This document shows, piece by piece, positions 1 to 8,622 of a stretch of DNA of 20,658 nt. Numbering within the stretch: the first letter of the stretch is position 1; each line of letters begins with the position of its first letter. The stretch is taken from positions 1-20,658 of the forward strand of contig JAIFWS010000005.1 in the NCBI GenBank assembly GCA_019658985.1, given 5' to 3'. The notes beneath the pieces were generated by a model. That model was not told where the DNA came from, did no database searches, and saw only the letters and a program-made list of their open reading frames with translations. Made by a program: the position numbers and the translations under genes. The DNA comes from Candidatus Parcubacteria bacterium. Lineage in GTDB: Bacteria; Patescibacteriota; Minisyncoccia; Minisyncoccales; Staskawiczbacteraceae.

Positions 1-592
1 GGGAGATCTGGTTCAGCTCTCTCAAGAATTCCAATACTTTTTTAGAATTTTCAGAATCTAAATTAGCCAATGGCTCATCCGCAATAATGATGGGCGAATT
101 ATTGGCCAAGGCCCTGGCAATTCCCACGCGCTGCTGCTGCCCCCCGGATAATTCATCAGGGAAACGATGGGCTAGGTGGTCAATGGCCAAGCGCTTTAAT
201 ATATTGTTGGCCTCTTGAAGGCGCTTTTCTTGAGAGATACCCAAAAAAGACATCGGAAGGGCGACATTGTTAAGAACGGTCAAATTAGGGATCAAGTTAA
301 ACTGCTGGAAAATAATGCCCACCCCGATTTGCCGGTAAATAGCCAGTTCCTGCTTGGTAAATTTTGAGATGTCGCGTCCATTGATCAGGATTTTCCCTTG
401 TTGGGCGGGCTCAACTCCGGAAATCAGGTAAAGCAACGTAGTTTTTCCGCTGCCACTGGGACCAAAAAACGCCACGTATTCGCCACGTTCTATTTCAATA
501 TTGATATCTTTCAAGGCTTGCTGTTTATAGCTCTTGGTTTGGTTATACCAAAAGTCTACATGCTCAAGTTTAATAGCGAAATCGTCTCCCAT
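1..592 (-). CDS. ABC transporter ATP-binding protein (LolD/MacB/FtsE-like), 3' end outside window
   Basis: This is the ATPase subunit of an ABC transporter; about 197 codons are visible and the gene continues past base 1. Walker A reads GPSGSGKT (residues 44-51), the signature LSGGQQQR starts at residue 148, and Walker B reads IIIADEP with the acidic pair at D172-E173, followed by LANLD. The N-terminal strand and the wording of the motifs fit the LolD/MacB/FtsE class, whose members work with permeases that extrude lipoproteins or peptides or act in cell division; the substrate cannot be read here. The ATG at 592-590 follows the response-regulator stop after a single base (TAA-T-ATG) and has only a weak upstream purine stretch, so translational coupling is likely. 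A permease would be expected beyond base 1, outside the window. ATPase identity is certain; the subfamily is probable. Confidence 0.93.
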   Translation of the reverse strand, partial: MGDDFAIKLEHVDFWYNQTKSYKQQALKDINIEIERGEYVAFFGPSGSGKTTLLYLISGVEPAQQGKILINGRDISKFTKQELAIYRQIGVGIIFQQFNLIPNLTVLNNVALPMSFLGISQEKRLQEANNILKRLAIDHLAHRFPDELSGGQQQRVGIARALANNSPIIIADEPLANLDSENSKKVLEFLRELNQIS

Positions 593-593
593 A

Positions 594-1016
594 TTATTTC
601 AGATCTTCAATGAATTTTATCAGCTCCTTAGGCAGATTTTCGCCTTTCACCAGATACCCGTCTGCGCCCAATTGGTGTGCTTTGTCTGAATATTCCTTAT
701 CACTATAGCCGGTATACATAATCACCTTAATGTCTTTTGTCTTCGGGTCATCTTTAATTCTTTTGAGCAGGGAAAAGCCCGCTTCAACGGTAGTAACTTC
801 ACGTCCATCCACAAACATAAGCCCGGCAAGGTCCAGGAAAACCGTGTCGGGGCGCGTCTTTGGCGAATCGATTATCTTCTCAGCCTCCTCAATGGTAGGA
901 ACCGTCTGTATGTCATATTTTTTTTCCAAACCATGAATCCAGAAAACATCCTTAAAATAAATCCGGATAAACTCATCATCGTCAACTACCAGTATTTTGT
1001 GCTTTTTTTCCATCAT
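594..1016 (-). CDS. Stand-alone response regulator (receiver domain only)
   Basis: The 140-residue protein is a single CheY-like receiver domain. The expected residues are present: acidic pocket D12/D13 in VVDDDEF, phospho-acceptor D62 in VFLDL, switch threonine T102 in MYTGY, and K124 in LVKGE. There is no DNA-binding or enzymatic output domain, so signalling is presumably by protein-protein contact. No histidine kinase is visible, so the partner must be encoded elsewhere. The loop after D62 is longer than in CheY (a LAGLMFVDGREVTTVEAG stretch), a feature seen in Rcp1-type receivers. It starts one base after the stop of the giant surface protein (TAA-C-ATG) and ends one base before the ABC ATPase. 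Met2 at 1013 is an alternative start. The family is certain; its role in this operon is inferred. Confidence 0.93.
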   Translation of the reverse strand: MMEKKHKILVVDDDEFIRIYFKDVFWIHGLEKKYDIQTVPTIEEAEKIIDSPKTRPDTVFLDLAGLMFVDGREVTTVEAGFSLLKRIKDDPKTKDIKVIMYTGYSDKEYSDKAHQLGADGYLVKGENLPKELIKFIEDLK

Positions 1017-1017
1017 G

Positions 1018-4000
1018 TTAGTGATTTATATTCTTTAGGAATTGGAACGTCTCTTCAAAGTTTTTGAACACGATATCAAGGACCGACTGGGCCTGGAGTG
1101 GCACAACGATGGTGCGGGTGGGAGTCTCATATGTATTTCCCGCCCGGTCAGTGGACTTCACTTTAATACTATACAGCCCTCCCGGCTTTAACGTTGATAG
1201 CACTACCGCGTGATCGGTAATAAAATCCTCTTTCGTTTCCACTTTGTTGGGCAACTCTTCATTAGGCAACGCGCTTCCATCCTTATAAAATACTACCGAA
1301 TTAGAAGGTTCGTTGGTTTTCCAGCTAATAATCGTCTGGGCCTTATCATTGCTGCCCGGGATAAATGCCGAACTGATCTTCAATTCAGTTATTTTCGGGG
1401 CAAACACATCCACGCTCGTGGTAACGCGTACCGCGGAAACGATAGAAACTTTATTTCCCCTTTCGTTAACACCAAATACATTAACTTCATAACTGGTACC
1501 CGGAGTCAGATTATCCACCAGCACATCATGGTCAATTGTCTTTTCTTCAAAAGCTTTCTGGTTGGTTTCCCCCGTTTTAAGGTTGCGGTACTGCACTACG
1601 GAAGTAGCCCGGTCAGCTGTAGTCCACATAGCCCGGAAGGAATCATTTTTAACCTCACCGATATGTGCCTGGATTTTTGGGGCTTCCGTAGCAAATGTCA
1701 TGTCATCGGTCCTGCTTTGGAGTTGAGGCAGGGTAAAAGCATGGACGCTGAAGTGATACAACGTATCGGGTGTCAGGCCCTTCAAATCAAGTGAATGGAT
1801 CGTAACTTTATTGGTCGTATCAGAAACCTCGGTTTCGTAAGGATCATCCTTGGTTTTGTCATAGACGGCATCCGTTCCATAAGCGACCGCCGAATAAGCC
1901 TTGACGTTCGTTCGCCATGTTATGGTTGCACTGGAATCAGTGATAGCTGTAACGCGGGGTTGTTCAATAAAAGGCGGAGCCAAACTGGGCAGGGCCGCTT
2001 CAATAGCATCATCGACTTCTTTTTGGAAGGCCGAGGCATCATCAATGCTGATCGTTGACTGGGTGAAGAATTTGGTTTTAAAGGTCTGGACATCGGATTC
2101 TCCGATGTTTCCTGCTTTATCAATCGCAAGGAGCTTGAAGGTGTAAGTGGTACCTGTAGCAAGACCCGCCAGGGAAACGGTATGATTTTGACTATAGATA
2201 GGGTCGGCGGCGGAAAGATTTAATATATCAGAGTCGGCTCCGTATTGAATCACGCCGATACTTTCCTCATTGGTATTAAAAGAAACGTCAGCCTTAAACG
2301 AAGTGACATTCTGCGTTTTAATATTAGAAATAGTGGGAGAGGTTGTATCTGAAACCGAGCTTGAAGCGCTAGTGCCGCCGCCGCTGGTGATCACCGTGGC
2401 TTTATCCGTAGTAAAACTGTTTTCGTTGGAAATGGCTTCGTGTCCGGAAGCGGATGATGATTTCACCACAAAATAATACTTCACATTGGCATCCAGGCTA
2501 TCCAAAGCCACAACATGGAAGAGAGTTAACGTGGAGTCTAGGACGGTAGTAGTACTATAAACACCCGACGTTGTACCATACGACATTTGGGTGGTAGCGG
2601 GCTTGTCGGTCTGCCAAATAATAACGGCAGCCGTAAGAGCAGTAACCGGAACAGTAACGCCGGAAATTACGGGCGGAGTAGAATCAACTGGCGTTGTAAA
2701 GACATAGTAGTTGCCCCCGTTATTGTCTTTAGAATAATTAGCCGTAGCATCAGTAGACTCCGCAAAATAATAATACTGCGTTCCCGAACTTAATCCCGTC
2801 AAAGAAACCTTGTGGTTATAAAGAGGACCCGCACCTCCGACCAATCCGGAAGACCCGACGCGAGTAGAAGAGCTTAAATCGGAATTCGTGGAATAAGTCA
2901 CATACGAATCGGCATCGCGATCCGTATTCCAGACGATATCCGCGGAATTATCGTTAATGGCACTTTGCGTAACATTCGTAATAACCGGCCCGCCAGTGGT
3001 AGTGAAGGTGAAGCCCGCGCCGCCATTGTCATCAGATCCCGTATTATTAACCGGGTCCGTGGACCTTACCTTGAAAAGATAGGTGGTGTTGGGAGTCAAG
3101 TTGTTTACCGTAACCGAATGAGTGGTCACAAACGAGGCCACCGAGGTTCCACCCAGCGCAAAAGAACTATCCGGCGAAATAGAATAATCCACCCGCGAAT
3201 CCGCCAATACATCGGTAGTCCAGGTGATTTTGGCATAGGTTGATTGGGTCTCAGCCACAGTCACCGCAGAAATTACCGGATCTACGTTATCAGTTCCGCC
3301 ACCGGTACCATGGGCTGCCTGGGAAACTACTTCTGAGTAAGGGCTGATATCCGTATCGGCATCAGTCGTTTTCACCTTGTAGTAATACGTCTGCTCGCCA
3401 GTCAGGTTAAAGTCCGCAACATAGTTTATCGTCCGGTCGGTGATGGTGGAAAGTAACGAATAGGAACTCCCATCGGTTGACCGGTACACTTTATAGTTGG
3501 CGAATGTCGCTCCGGCCGCGGAAGTATACACATTCCAGGAGACGAACATTTCATAGTTGGATTTTGCCGCATCGGAAATATCGCGGATATACATGGCATC
3601 AGGGGTGCTTGGAGCGACGGCCGAAGTGGAAGTAGTGTTGTTAGTCGTATCGCGCACCTGCAGGTAAACAGTAGGACGGACCGGGGTGGTGGCGAAATTC
3701 CACGGGATATTAATAGTTATCGACGTGCCGCCGGCGTCCTGCCACTGCCCGGAAGTGGAATTTAAACCATCGGCCGAAAAATCAGCATTATTGGATAACA
3801 TATACTGCAGCGCCGTATCATCAGTAGTGTTTAAGGTTACCTGGTTTTGGGTGCCATCAATGGTAAAGGCGGTGACCGTAGGATTTTTAGTGTCCAAGGT
3901 AAAATTAGCGGAAGCCGAATTGGCGGTATTATTGGCCGCTTCGTTATCATTAATCGTCACCCTAACCTTGGCAGTGGTCAGATAGTTGGTTGGTATCTGG

Positions 4001-6897
4001 CTCTTGGCATCCCAGTACGCTGTGTAATCGGTATAAGTAGTTCCATTTACCGCCTTAAGGGCCGTGGCATTGGCGGAAAGATATCCCGATGTGATGGCGA
4101 TATACCCTCCGCCGATGTTATATTCAAACGACGGAGTAATAAAGCCGGCATTCGTGGTTCCTGTTGATGTATCGGAGTCGCGGATACTGTAGACGATGGC
4201 CACTTTGCCGTAATTGGAGTCCGTTGAATCGGTAATTTGTGAAACGGTTACAGCGGGAGTATTAAATTCCGGGGCCGCGTTAACTACATAGGTAACAGTA
4301 ACATTGCTTATGGTTGCCGTAAGTCCTCCGCCTGATGCCAGTACTGCTTTATACTCAAACCATTCATCATCCCCTCCGCTGCGCACGGGATTGGAACTAC
4401 CGATACTAACGTTATTATCAGAAGAGGTAAAATAATTACTGCCGGCGCACGAGCTTCCCGTATCAGACGCCCCGCACCAGCCACTCCAGGTAACTCCATC
4501 GGCCGACGTCCGGATTTGGAATTTGACGGTTTCATTGCTAGTTTCTCCCGTCGCCGTCCAGGCAATCTTGGCCACCAGGTTGGTCGGATCACTGGTATCA
4601 TAGGCCGAGGATGTCAAATCAGCAGACGCATAATAGCCGGTATACACCAGCGAAATACTGGAAACAGTGGCGTTCCCCGTTAACACTATTTTCCACCGCA
4701 AATCATTATTAAATGTACTGAATGGATATTCCGAAGCAGGCGTTACCTGGTTAAAAGTACTGCCACCGTCATTGGATACGTAATATGTTACCGTGCCCGT
4801 GCCAGGTGTATCGCTTTTCGTCAGTGTAACAGATTTAATTTTCTCCGTTCCCGTGTTGACTTTAATCGATTGGGCGGTGTCATTGCCTCCGCCATTCGTT
4901 TCTCCACCGGCGGCTAGAGTGGCAACCTGGGTTGAAGACAAGGCAGTGCCATAGAAACGGATATCATCTAGCTTTCCATTAAAAGCGGTACTGATTGCTA
5001 ATGGATTATTTCCAGCGATAAAGTTTGAACCACTGCCAGGGTTTGACGAAGAAGAAGTTGAGTTCACTGAAACTCCATTAATATAGAGGGTGTAAAGCGA
5101 CCCGGTATAGGTAATCATTGCATGGTACCATTGTCCTATAGCCGGCCCATTTGCACCGCCAACCGTTGTGGTGAGAATCCCAGTACCATTTCTTTGGACT
5201 TGCCATTGCGATCCTCCTACCGCCTGGCCATATTCAAGCAGAATCCCGCTACCGCCTATACTGCTGCTTCCCCATCCCATAATATTCATTTGGCTATTTG
5301 CGCTAAGACCGCTATTAAGATACACCCAACCGCCGAACGAAAATGTACTTAAGTGAGATGCGTTATATGAGCCTAAATCTACATAATCTGATCCGCTGGT
5401 AAAATTCAAACTCTTACTGTTAGAAAAACCCAAGGTAGGGATAGTAGACGAATAAGTAGGCGGATCCGATGGATATCCACCGGCTAGAACCGAAACTTCA
5501 CCCGCAGATAAAGCGCGGTTATAAATAGCCAGGTCATCAATCTTGCCGGCAAACTGATTACAAATTCCCCCGCAGCCGGCGAACTGAGAAGCTCCGATGC
5601 GCAATGAACTCGTCGAAGATAGAGTATTGGTCGAACCGCCATCATCGGCTACCAAAGCACCATTGACGTATATCTTTGCTTGAGACCACCCTCCTGCGGT
5701 AATCGAAGTGGGCCAAACAAACACAATATGACTCCATGTGTTAAAGGCAACTGCGCCAGCAGCGGTTGCTGCAGTTGAGCCCGTCGTAGGATATCCTATT
5801 TGCAAAGATCCATCACTATTAATAGCTGCTTCGGTACTTTGCACACCCCCCGAAACTATAGCACCGGCGCCGGTAGGATAAACCCAAGCAGAAACAGAAG
5901 TATTAATAGTTGACATAACAAAAGAACTGACGTCAACATGCGTACTTGTGCCATTAAACGTCAAACTGTCGGGGTCGGTAAAATTCACCGTTGGGACCGT
6001 GCTTGAATATGTCCCCCCAGTAATAGTCCCTGTGGCATTATTACCCGAGGAATCAGTAGCTGATGTTTCAGATCCTTCATCGAATTTCCAATAACCCATA
6101 GGACTAGGGTTTAAAGTTCCCGTATTTCCATTCCCGGAAGAATCAGTAGCCGTCACCCCTGATCCCTCATCAAATTTATAATAAGAGGTGAGAGTGGGAG
6201 CGGCGGGGATTTGAATTGTAGTGCTTGCATTCCACGTCGCCGTGGTAGCGCCAGAGTCCTTATCGGCCGTTGTGTCGGTTGTAGAAAAATTTTCGTTTTT
6301 GGTTGTGGAAAAAGTTCCGGTCGCCACAGTGGTTCCGGCGCTGATATTCGTGGCCGCCGAATATTTATTCCAGCCGGTCTGATTAGTAGGATGCACGGCT
6401 GTTGTGGCGCTGCTGCCTCCGCTCCAACTGCTTTGCGCAAACGTATAGGTAGCGGCATAACCCGGACTGCCTCCGTAAATCAACATCCCCCCGAGCATGG
6501 CAAACAACAAGATCATTGCTACTGCCGGACGCCATCTGGGTACAGGGAAATTGAGCCAATGAAAAAACCTGCGGAACAGATTTTTACCGGTTAGTAATAA
6601 CCTCCCGGAAAAAGGGGCTGAAAAAAACTTCACATTAAGCCAGCTGGAAAATCTCTGGAACAGGCTTTTACCGGTTAGCAGTATCCTCCCCAACAAGGGA
6701 TTGGAAAAAAACTTCAAATTCAGCCAATTGGAAAATCTCTGGAACAGATTTTTACAGACTGAAATCGCCTTCCCCCCGAAAGAAATCACCGTGGCCGGTT
6801 TATCATTTTCGGCCCGGGACAAAGGCCAGGGATCGATTGATTCATTTTCAGTTTCCAGATCCGAGTCGAAGATTTTTTTCTTGATTGGTCTCAACAT
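1018..6897 (-). CDS. Giant membrane-anchored LamG / fibronectin type III surface protein (1959 aa)
   Basis: Residues 1-120 form a basic N-terminal tail with 28-residue tandem repeats (K49-G76, K77-G104, partial copy from K105). A hydrophobic segment follows at about 125-143, ending in GYAAT, which is either an uncleaved anchor or a signal peptide cleaved near 148. The outer part holds two LamG/concanavalin-like domains (about 266-474 and 480-665; KFDEGSG..ATDSSGN and KIDDLAIYNRALS motifs), three further beta-sandwich modules (about 670-1005), and about eight FN3 modules of the type W.T(N/D)..A.S.V.Y...HSV.L.GL.P.T.Y (about 1096-1931). The last 25 residues form a short amphipathic helix. No LPXTG, dockerin or catalytic motif is seen. 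Such proteins are common in Patescibacteria and are thought to act in adhesion; binding to glycans or host cells is inferred. C442/C446 and C808/C817 could form disulfides. The gene starts an apparent operon with a response regulator and an ABC ATPase. The ATG at 6897 lacks a Shine-Dalgarno sequence. Confidence 0.9.
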   Translation of the reverse strand: MLRPIKKKIFDSDLETENESIDPWPLSRAENDKPATVISFGGKAISVCKNLFQRFSNWLNLKFFSNPLLGRILLTGKSLFQRFSSWLNVKFFSAPFSGRLLLTGKNLFRRFFHWLNFPVPRWRPAVAMILLFAMLGGMLIYGGSPGYAATYTFAQSSWSGGSSATTAVHPTNQTGWNKYSAATNISAGTTVATGTFSTTKNENFSTTDTTADKDSGATTATWNASTTIQIPAAPTLTSYYKFDEGSGVTATDSSGNGNTGTLNPSPMGYWKFDEGSETSATDSSGNNATGTITGGTYSSTVPTVNFTDPDSLTFNGTSTHVDVSSFVMSTINTSVSAWVYPTGAGAIVSGGVQSTEAAINSDGSLQIGYPTTGSTAATAAGAVAFNTWSHIVFVWPTSITAGGWSQAKIYVNGALVADDGGSTNTLSSTSSLRIGASQFAGCGGICNQFAGKIDDLAIYNRALSAGEVSVLAGGYPSDPPTYSSTIPTLGFSNSKSLNFTSGSDYVDLGSYNASHLSTFSFGGWVYLNSGLSANSQMNIMGWGSSSIGGSGILLEYGQAVGGSQWQVQRNGTGILTTTVGGANGPAIGQWYHAMITYTGSLYTLYINGVSVNSTSSSSNPGSGSNFIAGNNPLAISTAFNGKLDDIRFYGTALSSTQVATLAAGGETNGGGNDTAQSIKVNTGTEKIKSVTLTKSDTPGTGTVTYYVSNDGGSTFNQVTPASEYPFSTFNNDLRWKIVLTGNATVSSISLVYTGYYASADLTSSAYDTSDPTNLVAKIAWTATGETSNETVKFQIRTSADGVTWSGWCGASDTGSSCAGSNYFTSSDNNVSIGSSNPVRSGGDDEWFEYKAVLASGGGLTATISNVTVTYVVNAAPEFNTPAVTVSQITDSTDSNYGKVAIVYSIRDSDTSTGTTNAGFITPSFEYNIGGGYIAITSGYLSANATALKAVNGTTYTDYTAYWDAKSQIPTNYLTTAKVRVTINDNEAANNTANSASANFTLDTKNPTVTAFTIDGTQNQVTLNTTDDTALQYMLSNNADFSADGLNSTSGQWQDAGGTSITINIPWNFATTPVRPTVYLQVRDTTNNTTSTSAVAPSTPDAMYIRDISDAAKSNYEMFVSWNVYTSAAGATFANYKVYRSTDGSSYSLLSTITDRTINYVADFNLTGEQTYYYKVKTTDADTDISPYSEVVSQAAHGTGGGTDNVDPVISAVTVAETQSTYAKITWTTDVLADSRVDYSISPDSSFALGGTSVASFVTTHSVTVNNLTPNTTYLFKVRSTDPVNNTGSDDNGGAGFTFTTTGGPVITNVTQSAINDNSADIVWNTDRDADSYVTYSTNSDLSSSTRVGSSGLVGGAGPLYNHKVSLTGLSSGTQYYYFAESTDATANYSKDNNGGNYYVFTTPVDSTPPVISGVTVPVTALTAAVIIWQTDKPATTQMSYGTTSGVYSTTTVLDSTLTLFHVVALDSLDANVKYYFVVKSSSASGHEAISNENSFTTDKATVITSGGGTSASSSVSDTTSPTISNIKTQNVTSFKADVSFNTNEESIGVIQYGADSDILNLSAADPIYSQNHTVSLAGLATGTTYTFKLLAIDKAGNIGESDVQTFKTKFFTQSTISIDDASAFQKEVDDAIEAALPSLAPPFIEQPRVTAITDSSATITWRTNVKAYSAVAYGTDAVYDKTKDDPYETEVSDTTNKVTIHSLDLKGLTPDTLYHFSVHAFTLPQLQSRTDDMTFATEAPKIQAHIGEVKNDSFRAMWTTADRATSVVQYRNLKTGETNQKAFEEKTIDHDVLVDNLTPGTSYEVNVFGVNERGNKVSIVSAVRVTTSVDVFAPKITELKISSAFIPGSNDKAQTIISWKTNEPSNSVVFYKDGSALPNEELPNKVETKEDFITDHAVVLSTLKPGGLYSIKVKSTDRAGNTYETPTRTIVVPLQAQSVLDIVFKNFEETFQFLKNINH
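6538..6753 (-). repeat. 84-bp tandem repeat coding for 28-aa amphipathic units
   Basis: There are two full units (6670-6753 and 6586-6669) and a partial third (6538-6585). Each encodes a K(N/S)LF(Q/R)RF..WLN core followed, in the full units, by KFFS and GR(I/L)LLTG. The DNA copies are clearly homologous; for example aaaatctctggaacag recurs exactly 84 bases apart. The repeats lie before the membrane segment of the giant surface protein, hence on the predicted cytoplasmic side. Confidence 0.88.
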
Positions 6898-6909
6898 AAT
6901 ATGTTTATT

Positions 6910-6915
6910 ATTATA
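6910..6915 (-). promoter_or_regulatory. Possible -10 element of the giant surface-protein gene
   Basis: A perfect TATAAT on the minus strand ends 12 bases before the ATG at 6897, which would leave a leader of only about five bases. No convincing -35 lies 16-18 bases upstream (ATGTTA at 6938-6933 is poor). An 8-base AT-rich dyad, TTATTATT at 6905-6912 and AATAATAA at 6928-6935, flanks it. The region is very AT-rich, so a chance match is possible. Confidence 0.3.
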
Positions 6916-7030
6916 AGATTATTTCTTAATAATAACATAATCATCCCTTAATTAAAAACTCTTCAAATTCCATGAGATCAAAAAGACTGCCATGCTTATT
7001 GCACAATACAGCCGCAATGAATAAAAAACA

Positions 7031-8485
7031 CTACAATCGGGGGAACAATTGGATAGAAGAAGTATCTAAAAGAGATTCTTTTATTTTTTCTGAAGTTTGG
7101 GGCAAACAAGGCTGGAGCAATTGCGCGATCTGGCCCAAGGCAAATAACACATCAGAGACCACCCGGGAAGCATTTTCCTTTCCTTGCCCCGCCGAAGTCC
7201 CTGGCGAAGTGAGGGCCTCCCAGGGTTTATGTTCGTTAATATATCTGTCGCAAAAACTGATCAGATCCCAGGCTGATTTTAATGCCTCATTGAATTTGAA
7301 TTCTTCCAGTAACTTACCGCATTCTGCCGTGATTCTTTCCGCTTCTTGTTTTATTCCAGCGCCGGTTTCTTGTAACTCAAATTCCGGTTTGTCGGCCAGG
7401 GTAACGGTCCGCGCCAGCAAATTGCCGATGCCACCGGCCAAATCAGAATTATACCTCGCGGTGAATTTCTCCATGCTAAAATCGCCGTCTTCGGTAGGGG
7501 AAAATTCCCGCAGCAGGTAATATCGCACGGCGTCAGTGCCGTATTTTTCAACTAATTCAAATGGATCAATAACATTCCCCAAGCTCTTGGACATTTTCTG
7601 GCCGTTAGCCGTGATAAATCCATGAATGAAAATTTGTTTGGAAGTGGGAAGCCCGGCGGACATCAGCATCGCCTGCCACATGGAAGACTGCTGGCGCAGA
7701 TTATCCTTCCCGGCCACCTGCATTCCCGGCCAGAAATCGTTGAATTTCTTTTCATCTAAAGGCCAATTTAAAGCAGAAATATAGCCAACCAGCGCGTCAA
7801 ACCACACGTACATTACGTGGGCATCGTCGCCGGGAACCTCCACACCCCACGGCATTTTCGCCTTTAATCTTGAAATACTAAAATCTTCCAGGCCGTTTTC
7901 GGTAAATTTTTCTATTTCGCGTAAGCGGGATTCGGGAATAACAAAATCCCGGTTGTTTTTATAAAAATCCAGGAGCTTTTGCTGGTAGGCCGAATATTTG
8001 AAAAAATAATTTTCTTCTTCAATGAGCTCTATTTCCAAGTTAGGATGTACGGGACACTTCCCGTCCACCAGTTCCGAATCGGTTTTTTCCAGTTCACAGC
8101 CGACACAGTACTTCACTTTGTAATTTTTTTTGTAAATATCGCCGTTTTGCTGGCAGCGCAGCCAGAACTCCTGGGCGGCTTTGACGTGATGATCGTCGGT
8201 CGTCCTGATGAAATTATCCCAGCTGATATTTAGGGCTTTTTTCAAATCGTTAAACTTTGCAGCGTAAATATCGCAATAGGCCTTGGTATCCATGTTCTGC
8301 TCCTGGGCCTTGCGGTAAATTTTCAAGCCATGCTCGTCGGATCCCATGTTAAAAAAAACTTCCTGGCCTTGATTACGCCAGTACCGTGCAATTACATCCG
8401 CCTGGATGATTTCCAGGGCAAAACCGATATGCGGAGAAGCATTTACATACGGGAGAGTAGTAGTAATATAAAAATTTTTCAACAT
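7031..8485 (-). CDS. metG: Methionyl-tRNA synthetase
   Basis: This class I enzyme charges tRNA-Met with methionine in the cytoplasm, using ATP. The HIGH-type motif is PHIG at 18-21, and KMSKS is at 297-301. The zinc knuckle is C127, C130, C144 and H147, the single-knuckle arrangement of Thermus-type MetRS. The alpha-helical anticodon domain runs from about 345 to the end. At 484 residues it lacks the C-terminal EMAP/Trbp111-like tRNA-binding domain of longer MetRS. The pocket helix after GKD reads NLRQQSSMW where E. coli has IVYFHSLFW, so the positions equivalent to E. coli I297 and H301 are Asn262 and Gln266; W270 is kept. The stop is TAG. It is separated from the upstream permease gene by a 137-base spacer containing an inverted repeat, so it may be transcribed separately. 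No Shine-Dalgarno sequence is seen. Confidence 0.97.
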   Translation of the reverse strand: MLKNFYITTTLPYVNASPHIGFALEIIQADVIARYWRNQGQEVFFNMGSDEHGLKIYRKAQEQNMDTKAYCDIYAAKFNDLKKALNISWDNFIRTTDDHHVKAAQEFWLRCQQNGDIYKKNYKVKYCVGCELEKTDSELVDGKCPVHPNLEIELIEEENYFFKYSAYQQKLLDFYKNNRDFVIPESRLREIEKFTENGLEDFSISRLKAKMPWGVEVPGDDAHVMYVWFDALVGYISALNWPLDEKKFNDFWPGMQVAGKDNLRQQSSMWQAMLMSAGLPTSKQIFIHGFITANGQKMSKSLGNVIDPFELVEKYGTDAVRYYLLREFSPTEDGDFSMEKFTARYNSDLAGGIGNLLARTVTLADKPEFELQETGAGIKQEAERITAECGKLLEEFKFNEALKSAWDLISFCDRYINEHKPWEALTSPGTSAGQGKENASRVVSDVLFALGQIAQLLQPCLPQTSEKIKESLLDTSSIQLFPRL

Positions 8486-8520
8486 GAAATATATTTATCA
8501 AGGAATAATAGTCGGCACAA

Positions 8521-8611
8521 TTCAAAATGCAAAATTACAATTTAAAAGTCAAAAATCCTCGCGACGTTAACTTTTGGCTTTTGACTTGAAATTTTGATAT
8601 TTGCATTTTGA
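8521..8611. repeat. AT-rich imperfect inverted repeat in the metG upstream spacer
   Basis: The left arm (about 8523-8555) and right arm (8579-8611) are complementary at about 26 of 33 ungapped positions, with TCAAAATGCAAA against TTTGCATTTTGA as the outer core. The 23-base loop contains the GC-richer CTCGCGACG. It fills most of the gap between the permease stop at 8623 and the metG start at 8485. Spacers of this style recur in Patescibacteria (recollection of the group, not checked). It could be a transcript-end hairpin or a dispersed palindromic element; there is no clear T-tract. Confidence 0.6.
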
Positions 8612-8622
8612 CTTTTGATTTA

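Noticed and set aside
1210..1794. Long plus-strand open frame of 194 codons inside the giant gene
   Set aside because: Antisense shadow of the FN3-coding frame, which shows repeated domain motifs; no initiation signals.
6972..7520. Plus-strand open frame of 182 codons
   Set aside because: Lies opposite the C-terminal part of the clear MetRS gene and has no recognisable motifs.
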